Of a DNA stretch of 64,000 nt, positions 11,100 to 24,426 are shown in pieces; positions within the stretch are counted from its first letter, which is position 1, and each line of letters starts with the position of its first letter. The position numbers and the translations under genes were made by a program. The notes under the pieces were generated by a model. That model was given only the letters and a program-made list of their open reading frames with translations, was not told the origin of the DNA and did not search any database. Origin of the DNA: Massospora cicadina (lineage: Eukaryota > Entomophthoromycota > Entomophthoromycetes > Entomophthorales > Entomophthoraceae); contig JAKSZP010002654.1 in NCBI GenBank assembly GCA_022478985.1, positions 248,001-312,000 of the forward strand, read 5' to 3'.

Positions 11100-13700
11100 C
11101 TTGCGCATCAAATTAAAATTGGTAGGCTGATGAACTACATTTGATTTTAAAAATAATTCATAGATCCTCACAGAACTTTTGATGTCAATTAGTGCTTTTA
11201 GTCGCCAACTTTATCTTGGGCAACCTAAAACAGAAAAGGCATGCTTAAAAAAGAGCTATGACATATCCCCCAGTGATGTCATTTTTAACACAGGACGAAT
11301 AATGTTTATATTTTAATGTATCAGCCACTACCATAATGGCGTCAAGCACCGTAGATGTGGTAAATTCACACTGAAAGTCAGCTAGATAAGTGGTCCATAG
11401 GTCCTCAGATTGCAGTAGGAGGTGGAATAAACCATTGAGTCTTATTATATCGGATTTTGAACAAGCGCAGATTAAACATTGTTCTATCTAAGTAGAGGAC
11501 TTCCTTCATGTTTCCATTCCAACACTTTACGCGTTTGTTCAGATTGATGCTATTTTAATAATAAGAGCACATGCTAGGATAATATCAATGTTCTTAATGT
11601 CGCTGATATGCAATGAAGAGTAAACTTAGACTTGAAATTTAAATAAATTACCACTTCATTTTTAGGAATTCCATTTGGAAGGGAATTTCTGGCTTCATTT
11701 TTTGATTAGGAGGTCGAGTCCTCTTTGTCAGAAGATGGTGATGAACACAGCATCAAGGGATATCCCGTTGATGTCAGATGGGTGTAAGGGAAGTTTTGCA
11801 TGACCCAGCTTGACCTCCAGGAACAGATAAGTTGAATGGGACAGAGGCGTGTATGATAACTGTTAGGATTGTACCTGAATTGGAAAATTTAGATGAGTAG
11901 ATGACGGAAATTGAACCTGAGCCATCAAAATAGCTGAAACTATTTTGGGAATAATTCTTGACAAATTTTCAGCCAACTTGACATCGTGCACAATTCTTAA
12001 CTAATGCATTCACATATTACTCGCCCAAAACCCCCTAATATTGGGGTCAACCCTGGGCTATGCGGTGCGCAAATCTTATTTGACCAAGTCACTAAGCCTG
12101 CTAAAGAATCCCTGATTTGTAACAATTATAGATCCAAGCTTGAACATCCTGGAAATGGATCAGGTATCCACCTTGATCTCCTTTATAATCTCGATTCTAG
12201 CAAATAAAGCTTACGATCTCTTTTCACCAATTTAAAGTAAAAACATTTCATCATATATCTAGGAATTAACACTCCAGATGTAGTATCTGGGGTAAAGAAT
12301 TTTCAACCAAGATAAGAAAATAGGTATATTCCAAAAACTAGGAGCTTTAGGCCACCTGGTTTATAAAATTAAAAAGGGAAATGAGGTCTAATTCCTTGAT
12401 CCCAACAATAACATAGAATTGGATCTGGGACTTGGAGTGGAGAAGCTGCTGCAAAAAAGCTTATGGCGATGACACTATTTTGTATGTTGGGATTATAGTG
12501 ACCAACTATAAACATCACTAACGTTAGGACCCATTAAGGAGTCATGGCTAAAAATATCTGGCAGAATGTGGGTACACTTATTAATAAAATTTTATTTAAA
12601 ATCAGATCCTAAAAGGCCCCATTATGTACAGTTCTGACTGTGGGCCAATTTCTGCGGCTTGAAATGATAAACAAGTGATTTATGGTCCATATGCACAATT
12701 ATGGCATTTTTGGATTCCTGTAAAAAGATAACTTCTGTGCATTAAAGACCAGAAAACAGCAGCCATCTCGTTGTTAATATAGTCCAAGAGCGTTCCTTAC
12801 TCTAAATTTCTTAGAAAATACGCTACTGGGCTTCTTGAACACCATGCTCTTTTATAACAATATAACATTTTCACACTTATTAAAGGCTTCACGCATAACA
12901 ATTAAAGAAGTTTCCTCATAAGCGTGGCAAAATGGGAGAAGTGATAAAACCATCCTGATTAAACCAGATGCTTTTGACACTCAAGAGTCCAGATGATTGG
13001 CGCGTTCTTACCAGTCAATAGGTAAAGTAAGAGGCAGGCTCTAAGATGGCTGGTGAAATATTCTTAAATAAATTAACTGAGCCCAGGAAGCTGAAAAGTT
13101 GTTTCTGGGTGTTTGCAACTGCCCACTATCTAGTGGAATCTGTCTTTGATTAGCAATGGAGTAATTATCCTTTCAGCTGATTAAACCTGATAATTAGCTT
13201 CATCTTTACAGAAATCATATTTATAATGTCTTTGCAAATAAAATTGCTTTGTGGAGTGCTGCAGCCACACAACCCAGATCTTTGGTATTTTCCTTGGCAT
13301 AAAATAGTGGATCAGAATATATCAACTTAGTCTATTGCGCAAGTAATTCTGAGATCCATAAGAGCTTTAATAATAAGATTTTGGAAAAAAATAGCGCATT
13401 TTTTAGTACAGATAGCATTATTTCAGAGAAACGTGTTACATAAAGTACAGATTGCTGCCATAAATTAATGCCATAATTAACCCGCCTTTGGTGTATGCGT
13501 TTACTAAGTCAATTTTTTGAATTCATTAGACTTTGATTTTACTTAAGCAAAAGCCAAGAGGGGTAGATGTAGGGAACTGGAACTGTTACTTTGTCAAGTG
13601 ATATAATCCTTGCAATGTTGTAGGTTGTCATTGGTTTTATGAGAAAATACCAAGGGACTGAAATGTAGGAAGTTTACTTGATCATCCACCACTTCTCCCT
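11100..13700 (-). pseudogene. Gyp-C RT end, RNase H and integrase remnants
   Basis: Reading minus: a TQKQLFSFLGSVN segment near 13.1 kb is the RT/RNase H connection (family pattern TQKQL.SFLG..N..R). Near 12.70-12.57 kb comes DHKSLVYHFKPQKLAHSQ, the RNase H TDH..L motif and its tail. Near 11.47-11.28 kb comes an integrase stretch with C..C, EDLWTTY and STVLDAIMVVADT, where the core domain starts. Stops interrupt all of them. The order confirms minus orientation. Confidence 0.6.
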
Positions 13701-13769
13701 AAAATTTTCAATCCACACAAAGGTTGATATTCTTTAGCTGTGTTAAAAATAATGGACAGTTAGTTTTGA

Positions 13770-14275
13770 TTACTCGGCCGTCATATGGAATTTTAGATCA
13801 AACTTTGAGTGAATTTGAATATGACTAGCACCTTCCACATTAGAAAACCTTTTGAAGGGCTCAAGAATTTGTTGCATAATTGTTAAAGCAGGCAAATCTT
13901 CTGTATTGGAATACTCCACCATAACCACCACAGTGTTCCCCATTACCAAAGTTGGAATAAGAGGTTTACACCTGAATGATGACTTGAGGTAAAGGTCATC
14001 ATGTTCCTTTACAGTTATATGTTTACCAATTGATGGCCCCTCCAACCTTCCCCCTATGATCATGTGGTATAACAATTTTGGAATTTCTGGTAAGTTAGCC
14101 AAAAACTATAGTAATGAAAAACTAGCTAATGAGGCTTACACAAGGGGAGAGTATCATATGAACACGAAAAGCACAAAAACTGACGCATCTGCTGTGATTT
14201 TTAAGCTCAAGGCCTCCTTTACTGTCAGATTAATGTAACTATCTCTAGCTCCAGTGTCCACTAGAGCATTTGTGG
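13770..14275 (-). pseudogene. Gyp-C protease and start of RT region
   Basis: Minus-strand frame around 14275-14190 reads ALVDTGARDSYINLTV, a retropepsin active site with intact DTGA (14247-14258). A 110-codon frame (14102-13770) follows and ends with the segment before RT, including HSKFDLKFHM, matching the usual Lp.H...D..I pattern at the start of gypsy RT. The two parts are in different frames. Function would be polyprotein processing and entry to reverse transcription; this copy is dead. Confidence 0.65.
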
Positions 14276-15300
14276 CTACCTTGCTTTGGCCTAATGTAAT
14301 ATGAACAGCAAGAAAGAAGTGAGTGCGTCAATTTATACTCAACACATTTTGCAAACTTATACTAGACCCTGACATATTAATCAAAGAATATCTCAGCATT
14401 TTATGTTTTCTACCTAATATAAGAGTACATTGGTGCTGTCTAAGAATATAAATAAAGTTAATTGTGAATTGGAGGGGGCATAGAGAGGATAAAATATGAT
14501 ATAGATAAAAAGAAAAGCTGTTGGGTTCTACCTGAATCAATATGAGATTATGTAGGTTGTTGCTACCCAGGTCATTATGGTATACAGAGATTGCTAATTT
14601 CTTTAAGGACTTATCTAAAACATGATTCGCAAGGTTTTGGACTAAAATATAAGATTGTTAAAGATTGAACCAGCAATTAGTTTACATCATGAAATTTTTA
14701 AGAAAAGATAGTTAGGAGTGACAAGTACTATTTTTTTGTACTCTAGTCCTAAAAGTTAATCCTAATTCAGTCAAAAACTTCCTGCAAGGATGATGATGAC
14801 ATTCCAAGCAAAGTACTTCTTAAATAAATAAGTTAAATCAGGCGTCATCAGTCAATGAGCAGGTGTAACTGCTGAAAACATGAGCAAAAGCCTGTATGAA
14901 TTAGACAGAGTGTTTGGGTGATGCATCACTTGGACAGACATGAAATTTAGATTATTATCAACTGTAAACCATGAGCAAGGGGTGGGGAGCGATTCTAAGC
15001 CATATTAAAGTAGCTATGTTATCTCTTGACCAATGGATTATGGACATAAACAAACGTCTTCACGGAGAGATTAAGCGGTTGGGTTATTTTGTTATAATCC
15101 ATCATTCAAAGGGCTGAACGGGCTCCATCCAGGAATGCTTCAACACCCACAGAAATCTACAAACAACATTGCATCGTCTAACCTGTATAATGGTGTTATA
15201 TGGGATTGAAAAGTTAATTTTTTAAGTGATAAGAAATGTTAGATGGCCCCTTGGTTGAACCTACTTAACAATATTAACATTGTTTGAAAGAAGATTTTGC

Positions 15301-15617
15301 TGACGACCTTATCATAGATTGTTATAGTATATGAGGCCCTTAGATAGGTCTTATATTATTATATCAAGAGAGTTTAATAGAGATAATAAAAAAAAGATTT
15401 TTTGAGAAAGTCTTTAAATGTAAAATAAACTAATAACTCAATATCCTAATGATAGCAGGGTGCTAGGAATATCTTTGGTCTTGAGGGTGTAAGGTTTAGA
15501 CTAAACATTACAGATGGATTAGAAAGGGCATTCTCAACTTCATTAATACAAGTTTCAAGCACAAAATTCCAAATTTGGTAATGTTCAAATTCATTATATT
15601 AATTGACCCTGATTACA
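15301..15617 (-). repeat. Gyp-C 5' LTR
   Basis: 317 bp, partner of 9420-9741 and of almost the same length. The strongest shared block is GAGGGTGTAAGG followed by TTAGA near 15.48 kb. It lies upstream (minus strand) of the protease-bearing region, as expected for the promoter LTR. Confidence 0.75.
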
Positions 15618-15767
15618 CTAGTTTAGCTAATATTAATGTGGTAATTTATTTTTATGATTTTAGAAAATTTTGAACATTTAATTTGGTTTGTCAACTATGA
15701 AATTTGATGGGTTTAATTATCATTTCTGACCTTTTCTATAAGATCCCAGGATATAACTACTAATCAT

Positions 15768-16595
15768 TTTAAGCCTTGTACCCCTTCAGAAAAAACAAAG
15801 TCGCTGACTGTAAAGCTTTAAGATTGAAAAATTACTGAACAGGGTCTCTGGATGAGGGTTAGTATTGACTGTACCTCCTTGTTAGTGCTGCTTGACCCCA
15901 CAGCCTACTCCTAAGTTTAAACCCATCATTACTACTGAATCTTCAGAGCATTGTTTTCAGAAGTTTAGCAGATCTGTTTCTATTTTAAAATATAATTCAA
16001 TTAAGTGAAATTAAGGAAGTTTCCCTCCCCAATGATTCATACCAGAGCACTTTTTCTGTAAAATAATGATACCTGGGAAACTCAGATGTCTAGAAGTTAA
16101 TAGAGTAAGTTTACAATAACAAGAGTTTAAACAAAAGCGTTATTCAATAGGCTTCAAAAGTGTCAATAAATGCCATGAATTTCAAAGCAGAAATAGACGA
16201 TTTATATACTGGACTGGATGATTATAACCTGATGTCAGAAGTTTTACAAAAATAAATTGTACAAAAATTGTTTAGGCCCATTTTCATGCATTTAGCTTGT
16301 CTAAGCCCTCTCCATATTCTATAGGTAAAATAATCAACAGCCTGCACAATTTAAGTTAATGGTTTATTTTGGATACCTCTTCTTAATAAATAACTTCGTA
16401 GTAACCCCTTTTTTACTTTGTAAACTATGGGTAGTGGTAATCATGTTGTATAATCAGCTTTTCCCGTGTCTTTAATCTAAATACTTTTCCACGCTTTCAT
16501 ATAATGGCCATTCCTTGTAGATTTATTGGTGCAATAAATGTTCCTGCATATAAATGGTAGAAGCCAGGTTTTCCCTGTCACATCAGTTCTTGACA
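15768..16595 (+). repeat. Proposed Gyp-D 5' LTR
   Basis: Begins TTTAAGCCTTGTACCCC, comparable to TGTAAGCCTTGGGGAAC of the Gyp-G LTR, and ends CATCAGTTCTTGACA, comparable to the TGACA ends of Gyp-G and Gyp-H LTRs. A CCAGG block about 30 bases before the end matches Gyp-G. The middle is too diverged to align by eye. The main support is that it leaves an internal region of the expected length. Confidence 0.4.
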
Positions 16596-18059
16596 TTATA
16601 GCCTAAACTGCAATTAAAACGGTTGCTTTTTGCTTCAAAAATTATATTATTTTTAAGCAAATTTAATACATGAGAAGTTTATTGGCCACCTTAGAACGGT
16701 TTTTACTTTTATTCATGTTTTACCCTTGTCAAGGCTATAAAGCAAGTCTTACTAGAGTGTGAGCACAACCCCTTATCACATCTCCTAGCATGAATGATTA
16801 CATAGTTCCAGTGTTTAGAGCTTAAACTTGTAATAACATGGAAGATTTAGTCATGAGTTAGAGTTTGACAACAACAAAGAATAATCTGCAATAATAGAAA
16901 GCTCATGTGAGGATGAAATGAGAACCGCACTGTTGGCTGTTGCATCATTGAACTATACAAATGAAAATTGTGAGATGAGTACAATTACGTGATCATTTGC
17001 TACCAATAAAAAATTAGTACCATTAAAATACCTGTTTTACCACCTCCCAGCTTGTAGATGAAACCATGATGGTTCATCTTGAACTTTTCTGAGCTAAGAA
17101 ACCAACCCATAAATTGATATATTGAATGAACCTTTAGGAATGATTTTTTTGTAGAACCCATTGATCCAGAAATCTCCATATCAAATCTTGCCGGTACATT
17201 ATGTTGAAAAAAGCTCTGTGTAGATACTTTTTACTAGGACTTTTCAGAAGTACATCCCTTTATTAAAAATTTCAGACCTAAACCTCATATCTATTATATG
17301 CTTATGCAGAAGCTATGCCCACCCAGTTTATAAACATAACCCATAAGAGATGTGGTTCCAAATGTCAAAAGGTATACTTTAATCATCTGTTCCATAATTA
17401 GATTAATAAATTTTACTGTGCTTATTCCTTGTTTCCTATCCATATTACAGTAGGACAGCATAGGGTAACAACAAATGTTCAAGTGGACATTTAAAACACA
17501 GGGAATTACTTTGACCTGCTTGTTGTGCAGGCTTTTAACCTTTGTGTGACCCCAAGTTTGCCTATCATATGGCGCCTTAGATCTTCATGCTCACACTTCC
17601 TATGCGCAAGCCATTGAGTTTTATTTCCATAGGTATTAATTTTAGTGAATTTCTACAGAAATACCAAGTTAATATACCCAGTGATTTTGAAGGTTGATTG
17701 GTGCGCTGACAGTCAGTGAGTATTGACTAGATTGGAAAAAGTAAACCTAAACCCCAATTATTATTCAGATAAAATTTCCTCCTCTTAATACTGGCATCTG
17801 GTAATGCAATGGGTGGTGATAGTTTAATAATCCTCTAAAGATGTTGTACCTAAACTACCTACTCTTTTTATTATCCTCACATTTTCATGTGATGTTTTGA
17901 TGTAGAAGCTGCTAATTAGCTGCCAAGACACTCAGAATTTGATATGAGTATACAGCTGACAGTTGACTCATCTTAATTAATTGCCCCTATATCCTTACAT
18001 AACAAAGGAATAACGGGCGTTAAAGTCTTAAATTTACAAAATGGTGAAGAATGGTTAAT

Positions 18060-20350
18060 GATAAAAAAAATCTTGTTGTCTCCAGTTATTTCCGCGCAGA
18101 ATCCTGATGGCACCCTTATACCTTGCGTGGAAATGGGCACCATGTAATTTTATGTTCCCTAATCCATATCCACTACCTTTGAAGTTGGGATTGCCCATGC
18201 GATCCCAAATCCCAGAAATTTCTCTTAACTTGACTTAATTAGTGCTTTACATCAGGTGTGGGTCAAGTCTGGACAAGAGTGGCTGACAGCAATCTTCACT
18301 TGGTATGGAACATACCAGTCTAGGGTTAGCCCTTTAATTTAAAAAACTGCTGGATGTCTTCAAAAATATCTTTGATAACGTCATTGGTGATCTCCGGTAC
18401 TCCAGTGCAATAGACTATTTGATGACACCTTATTTCAATTTCTCAATGCAAACAACATTATAGAAATTTAGTGGCTGTGGTGGCAGCAATTTATAAAAAT
18501 AAGTTAAGTGCTTAGCCATCCTAAAATGAGTTTTAAAATATTGAGGTTAGGTTTCCTGGGTAATTTGATGTTAGAAGAAGGTCATGCCATTGCACCTTAC
18601 AAGCTAGATTTCATCCGCTCTTGGACCATTATGGTAAAGTGAAGAGACTGAGCAGTTTCTTAGGACCAGTCACTTTTTAATTATTTCTAAACATAAGACT
18701 TGGAACTTGCCTCGCCCTTCACCCTCTAATGGGCAAGATCATGATTTAATTAGACCCCAAGTGACACACATTTTTTGGTCAATAAAAGTATTATAACCAT
18801 TTCTCCTATGTTTTTCATGAAAAAAATAAAGTCATTTATTTGGTTTGTAAGCCTCTGGAACCAAGATTGATGCTGTATTTTTGGAGGAACACAATGGATG
18901 GAAGAAATATATGTGGTTTACTTTTCTTAAAAATGTTTTATCATGGTATGTTTTGTGCTATCTATGACAAAAGCGTTAGCTGCTTTTTCTTGATCATTAA
19001 TGCACCGGAGGTACATTTTACAGGGGTCAAACATATTTTGGTTGCGCATGGATCATAAGTCACTTATTTACTAATATAAACTCTGAAAGGGTAATGTATA
19101 GGCGGATTAAACCTCATTAAATTTTTTTAAGCTATACCTTTCTGTATGAGTAATTAAAGGGGACATCCATTACTTACCTGACATCCTAAGCCTTAATCCC
19201 TTTGTGTGTCCCACCCTGAATGCAGAATCTGACTTTGTCATGGTATCTCCCCTAGGTATCTTGGCTCATCCGCCTTTAGCCATTGCCGCGGTTGCTTCCC
19301 TCACCTCAAAGTCTAAATCCAAATCCCAAGGTCCCAAATCTTCTACTATTCCTGTCACCTCTTCTAAACTATAGATTAGATTTAATCCTTCTGACCAGTC
19401 GCTGCATCTTCTGTAGACAAAGATTCTTACCTTGATGCTGTTTTGGCATCTCAATATTTGGACAATGAAGGTCTCAACATACTGATAATGTTTTTTGTGG
19501 CAAAGCTCATTATGGATGGTAGCCCAAATGTAAGGTAATCTACTTTCATACAATTTTATTATTTGATACGAGTTCCTACGTCATAATGGAACATTATGAG
19601 CACCCTGGCATGAGAAATATTTGAACTTAATCATATGTGGTTACAGTTGGAATGAACTCATAAAAGAGATTTCCGCCTATATTGGACAATTCTTCGTCTG
19701 TACACAGTCCAAATCAGTTAAAACTGAACTTATTGCTTCCTCCACCACTTTAACAAGTAGCAGGTTCATTGACTCCTTTTTTGGTTTACTTAAATGTGTT
19801 TTTGTTAACATCCTTTGAGTATGATGCTATTATGGTGGTTGTAGATTGCTTCATATATTACGCCATCTTCATTACTTGTTTGATAACAATGCAGCTGAAG
19901 ACATTGCATAATAGTTTGTGGCGCACATCTTTGCCCTGTTTAATGTGCCACAAGAAGTGATCAGTGACAATGGGCCTCAGTTTGCCTCATAGTATTGGGA
20001 GCCCTTATGCGACTTGCCAAAGATAAAGCCTTGTAGATGATGTCCTATCATCCTCAATATAATTACCTAACGGAATGTATTACTAAGTCTTTGTAGAAAC
20101 ATCTTTGATGATATGCTACCGCCTCCTAGATCAATGGTCAACTGCCTCAATCTGACCCAATTCTCATACAATTCTTCCACTCACCAATAGAAGTGTCATC
20201 TATGTTACTAAATTGGGGTACGACCCTGCTTTTACTATTAGGTTTCATACGCACAGAAATATCCCAAAAAGTGAATAACTTTGGCATGCATATTTAAAAG
20301 GTTCATCAACAGAGCGAGAAACAGTTGCCTAAAACAATTTAATGGCACCA
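18060..20350 (+). pseudogene. Gyp-D RT to integrase remnants
   Basis: Near 18.08 kb the plus strand reads SPVISAQNPDGTLIPCVE, the start of gypsy RT, and near 18.25 kb HQVWVKSGQEWLTAIFTWYGTYQS, the segment around the first RT aspartates. The catalytic box is scrambled. Integrase follows: an HHCC-like region at about 19.58-19.70 kb, YDAIMVVVDC at 19.82 kb and VPQEVISDNGPQFAS at 19.95 kb, which holds the second core Asp. The motif wording matches Gyp-G and Gyp-H, so Gyp-D belongs with them. Confidence 0.7.
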
Positions 20351-20511
20351 AGCATTTTTCAAATAAAAAAGTATCATAAAGCTCCTAACTCTTTTTTAAT
20401 CAACTTAGTAATAGTGGATATCCAAAACCTGAACTTAAAAGTGCCATATCATATAGTGTTGCAAGCATACAGGTCCTTTCCCTACTGCTCTATTTCTGAA
20501 CAGTAAGCTTT

Positions 20512-20661
20512 TGTAATACTGGAAGCACAGCCCTTCTGTTTGGAGTATGACCAGCATTCCTACCAGCTAGGAGGGGTCCTAAGGTTCCAGTGAGCCCCTT
20601 ACCTCAGTTGAGTGACTTAGCTAAAACGGTATATTAGTGGGTAGAATTCTGTCCTGGCCCC
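20512..20661 (+). repeat. Gyp-D 3' LTR, left fragment
   Basis: Starts TGTAATACTGGAAGCACAGCCC, like TGTAAGTCCTGGGGACCAGCCCC of Gyp-H, and shares GTTGAGTGACTTAGC with GTTGAGTGACTTGGC in Gyp-H. Similarity stops at GCCCC (20657-20661), exactly where Gyp-E begins. Confidence 0.65.
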
Positions 20662-21134
20662 TGTTGGTACAGAAGAGTGAAGCAAAATATTTAAGTAAAA
20701 GTTCAGGGTACTAAAGGCCCTATTATAAGGATTTTTATGTTATATAAGTTTAAGGGTAAAGTTGTCCTTAATCTCCAGATATCCTTAATTTTAGAGAAGT
20801 AATAATGACAACTAAACATATGAATATGAACAGTAGTAATCAATTTGTAAAAAAGGACTAATATTTATAGGTGCTGGGTACTGATACTTTGGGTAGAATC
20901 TAAAATTACTTCCAAGACAAGATTTTAACCCAATTTTGTTCCTATCATTTTTGGCGGGAATATTTAAGTTTAAAGTTGAAGTTTGTGATGTCTAAATTAG
21001 GTTTGAACACAAGCAGGAATGGTACTCAATCTTTTATATCAGGTTAACCCCCAACATCAAAGGTGATTGATCCTCCAGAATGGGTTTGAACACTGCAATC
21101 AAAGAAAAAATTCACATATTAGGTTGTAATCACA
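20662..21134 (-). repeat. Gyp-E 3' LTR
   Basis: On minus, TGTGATTACAACC to ACCAACA. Contains ACCTATAAATATTA, a TATA-type box, near 20.86 kb. Shares TTAAGGGTAAA(G/T)TTGTC and several following blocks with 56464-56938. Two tandem units of about 44 bp near its minus-strand start are visible, one badly eroded. Confidence 0.8.
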
Positions 21135-24100
21135 CTTAAGCCCTCTCCTAGATCTTGGAGTAGGGGAGTAAAGTGACATAAATATTAGCTATGTACCAGA
21201 TTCATTACAAAACTGAGTAACTCAACAATTAAATGTTCATTTTTCCCTTATTCTAAATGAACTTGTAAGGTCTTGACCAATTCAAAGCTTTTTTGTTGTC
21301 TTTTCACCTAAGGGTGATGGTATAAAAAGACTAAATTACCTAACTGGAAAGGTATGTATGAGGAAAGTTTTATCATTGAACCAATTTTCTCTCTGGAGGT
21401 GGTAGTAGTATCATAATACGCATCCTGAGTTCAAAGCCAAATGAAATCATTAGTGATAGCTTTCTTAAGATATTTAAAGGTTCTGATCAAGGCATGGTCT
21501 AATAATTATTTTACTTTGAAGTTTAATTGATAATCTATATACAAAACCTATAAAAGAATTTAATGATTAATAGTGACGATTTTGTAATCCAGAATTGCAC
21601 TAAGTAAATTTTGTGTCCAATTATAAAGTTGTTTGAGCCAATATTTGTAAAGTTAAAATTTTAATATTTTCGACTCTCTCTACCATCCCCTTATTTTTAG
21701 GAACTTGTGGTGGTAAACACTTGAGTGGACCCCATTAAGTCAGTTTATTATTACACCACTGATGACCAAAAGTTATGTCCAATGTTAAAAAAATTTTATG
21801 AAACCCATGTTGGGTGATAACAAGATTATATAATAATAATGTGGTAGCTTTGCTGAAGCTTAGGAAATATATGTGGCCTCAATCCATTAAGTAAAGTAAT
21901 TGACGGCCAGCAAAATGAAATAATGGCTACTGTATGCTAGAATTAGAGGGACATAACTAAATTACTAATTATGTGAAAAAGTATATGAAGGAGTTACCAT
22001 TGGATGTTGAGGCGAGTAGTATAGCCAACTTGACTTTTGCATACTAGGCAGGACTCTATACATTATTAGTTGTTAAGAGCATCCCTTCCTAGTAGCCTTG
22101 AGACTTGAGCCACTGATAAGTTTCTTTAAATCACCAAGGCTAATTTAGGGGCTCACTCTTTTTCTAAAAAAAAAAACTTTCAACTTTCTACCACCAAACA
22201 AAAATAAAAATATAGTGTAGTTTTTTTACTTTTGTTCACCCTAACCTAACCTACCTATATACCTTAACCTACCTAAACTACCTATTTATATTCCTATAAC
22301 TTAGATTTTGTAAAAAAATGCTTGCATGTGAAAATTTTCATTTTTAAAGGTAAATTTATAATAGATTATTTTAGTGTTAGTACTATTTCATAGTACTAGT
22401 TTCTTCTAAAAAAGTCTTGGTTTTTAGTTTTTAATATGTATAATGCTACTGCAGCTTTTACTTATTGTAATACTTTATGATCCTAAAAACTACATACATT
22501 TTTATATCAGTTTATCCATTGTAATTGTATAAAAACCTTGTTTCAAACATTGGCTTGCCATATCTGCTCAAGCTCTTGATGATTTTTATTTCCATGTTAT
22601 GGCTTAAATTTTATATTTTTCAAACACTTTAATTTTTAATTTTTTCGTTTTTTTTGTAAAAGGTTGAATGGTATTTTCAGTGGTAAAAAGTCAAAAGGCT
22701 TTTTTATTGGAAAAATTTCAGCGGTTGAGAGCATCACTTCCTAGTAACACTGATACTTGAGCCACAGATAAGTTTTTTGAATTCCTAATGGCTGAATTTT
22801 CAGGTGTCATAAAATGGTTTCATTTCATTTGGAAGGTTGATATAGGGTAGCAAGTTGGTTAACTAGTTTGTAGAGGAGACCATCACAAATTATAATGTTC
22901 ACTGGCTTTTTCATAACTCTTTTTGTATTGAGACGGGATCCTCCTTCCACATATGAGGTTGTTTTGTGAGGTCATAGAGTTAATCTTCATCAGGTTCAGT
23001 TAAAGTTAAGATAGGTAATCTATACAAACAATTTGCGTTGTAGTGTATTATCCAGGAAATTCATTATGAAGAAATAAAGTTGCAGCATTAAGCCCAACAA
23101 TACAGAGAATTCAGGATCATTTTTGAAGCCATTGTATGGATGCTTGATCATTAAATATAGTGAGTGGGCCCCATTTATAAAGGGTCAGAGATAAGATATG
23201 ACCATCAAAACAGATAAGCATCTACGTTATGTTACATTATAATTAAGTTAAGCTTTATATAAGCTTATGCTGTATTTGGCGTTGAGATGATTCACTAATT
23301 TTTATCATTTTTGCACAGTATATCTTCCATATTATATTACTAGTGTCTTTAAAAATAAGAAAGGTTTATTGTAATTGGAGTGCATAAGAATAGGGGAGTG
23401 CATAAGAGCTAAGCGTATTATATTGGAGGATTGTTGTTGTTCTCCTCACTACTGGAAAGGAACCACATTTTATATTAGATGGTCTATGGGTATAGATATA
23501 TCATAAAATTAGTAATAAATTGTCAGCATTATATTACCTTGCAGATAAAAAAGGTGGTCACTATAAAGGGACAAAGTTGGCGGCACAAGAGAGATGGCAG
23601 TAATTGACATTCATTGGGGAAATTTCTTCTAAACTTAAAAATGACCTAGAAAATTTATCTTTCATTAAAAGAAACAATTGGGTGGTTTTAGTCTCAATGA
23701 AGCTTTTATTAGTCGCTGGAAATCAACCCTAATTTGAGATAAATGAACAAAAAAAAGTTCACAACTAGATGGATATGTTATCAAGGTAAACTAGCGAACA
23801 GTATAGTCTAATTCCCTTTAATTGCCATTCATTTCTCTTTGTAAGGTATTAAGGGCATTGCATAGCCCCTGCGGCATCTGCATAGGTTTCAACAGCCCTT
23901 CACTAAAGATGAGAGCACATTTTTCACAAATCTTAAGGATAGTTCAATCTTCCAATAATCACTGATGATATGCATTGCATTAAATACTTCAATCTTTAAA
24001 TTAAAGTGGAGAGTCATTTATACAAGGAAGGAGGAAACTATCCATTTTAGTAATGGAATCTAGGTAGTATAGTCCATTACAATAAAATGACCAGCATTCT

Positions 24101-24260
24101 TTTTGCAGAGCATTAGCAGAGAGGAAGACAAAGTGCATTTAGATGGTACATGAAGTATAGCTCCTTATCATGACTTTAGTAGGAGAGTTAATAGAGCCTC
24201 CTCTACTTTTAACTTATGATAAGCTGAAGCTTTAAAAGGGAGATTATTTATTTTACACTC
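21135..24260 (-). pseudogene. Gyp-E RT, RNase H and integrase remnants
   Basis: Minus reading. RT: a D-Y-T-T-L-N-like stretch, then SDYWKIELS and the MPQGLCNALNT block near 23.85 kb, all recognisable gypsy RT motifs. RNase H is inferred from position. Integrase: zinc-finger region near 22.0-22.9 kb, interrupted by the insertion at 22.16-22.72 kb; core with LAVNYFT near 21.93 kb and KNKGMVERV near 21.69 kb, the latter holding the catalytic Glu region; then a tail with VFLYHHP near 21.31 kb. Stops and shifts are dense. The motif style (GMVERV) resembles Gyp-J rather than Gyp-H. Confidence 0.65.
22072..22804. mobile_element. TIR-like AT-rich insertion between 81-bp direct repeats
   Basis: A core at about 22157-22719 has imperfect inverted ends: left TTTTTCTAAAA...CTTTCAACTTTCTACCAC, right (reversed) TTTTTCCAATA...CTTTTGACTTTTTACCAC. 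It has no coding capacity and looks like a MITE. It is bordered by direct repeats, 22072-22152 and 22724-22804, sharing GTT(A/G)AGAGCATC, CTTCCTAGTA and ACTTGAGCCAC. They are far longer than any transposase-made duplication and derive from the Gyp-E integrase region. Either a tandem duplication preceded the insertion, or the event was unusual. Confidence 0.5.
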
Positions 24261-24407
24261 TTTGGATAATCCCAGTCATTTTCTTTTATTTGCCAGGTCC
24301 TTTAAAAGGATATCTTCATATATTCCTATTAGAGCTTCACATTTAACATTAATCTGAAATAAGGGAGTTCCCAGTTTTCTCTTTATTTAGATAAAATTGT
24401 GGTATGC

Positions 24408-24426
24408 GTGTCAATCCCTAATTCTT
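24408..24426. repeat. LINE target-site duplication, left copy
   Basis: GTGTCAATCCCTAATTCTT, identical over 19 bases to 29690-29708. It borders the 3' end of the minus-strand LINE and belongs to Gyp-E internal sequence. Confidence 0.95.

Larger units (their letters stand above)
9420..15617 (-). mobile_element. Gyp-C: complete but decayed Ty3/gypsy element (minus)
   Basis: Flanked by a direct pair of short LTRs (9420-9741 and 15301-15617). Internal minus-strand order is protease (DTGA at 14247-14258), RT approach (13770-14102), RT/RNase H, integrase near 11.1-11.6 kb, which is the Ty3/gypsy order. LTRs read TGTAA at their minus-strand start and GTCA at their end. Flanks are TTAGC (9415-9419) and CTAGT (15618-15622), matching at three of five bases with two transitions, so at best an eroded duplication. 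All frames are broken by stops and shifts. Confidence 0.75.

Noticed and set aside
22239..22285. CCTAACCTAACCTACC-like run resembling telomere repeats
   Set aside because: Only two to three imperfect units inside an AT-rich MITE-like core; too short and irregular for an interstitial telomere tract.
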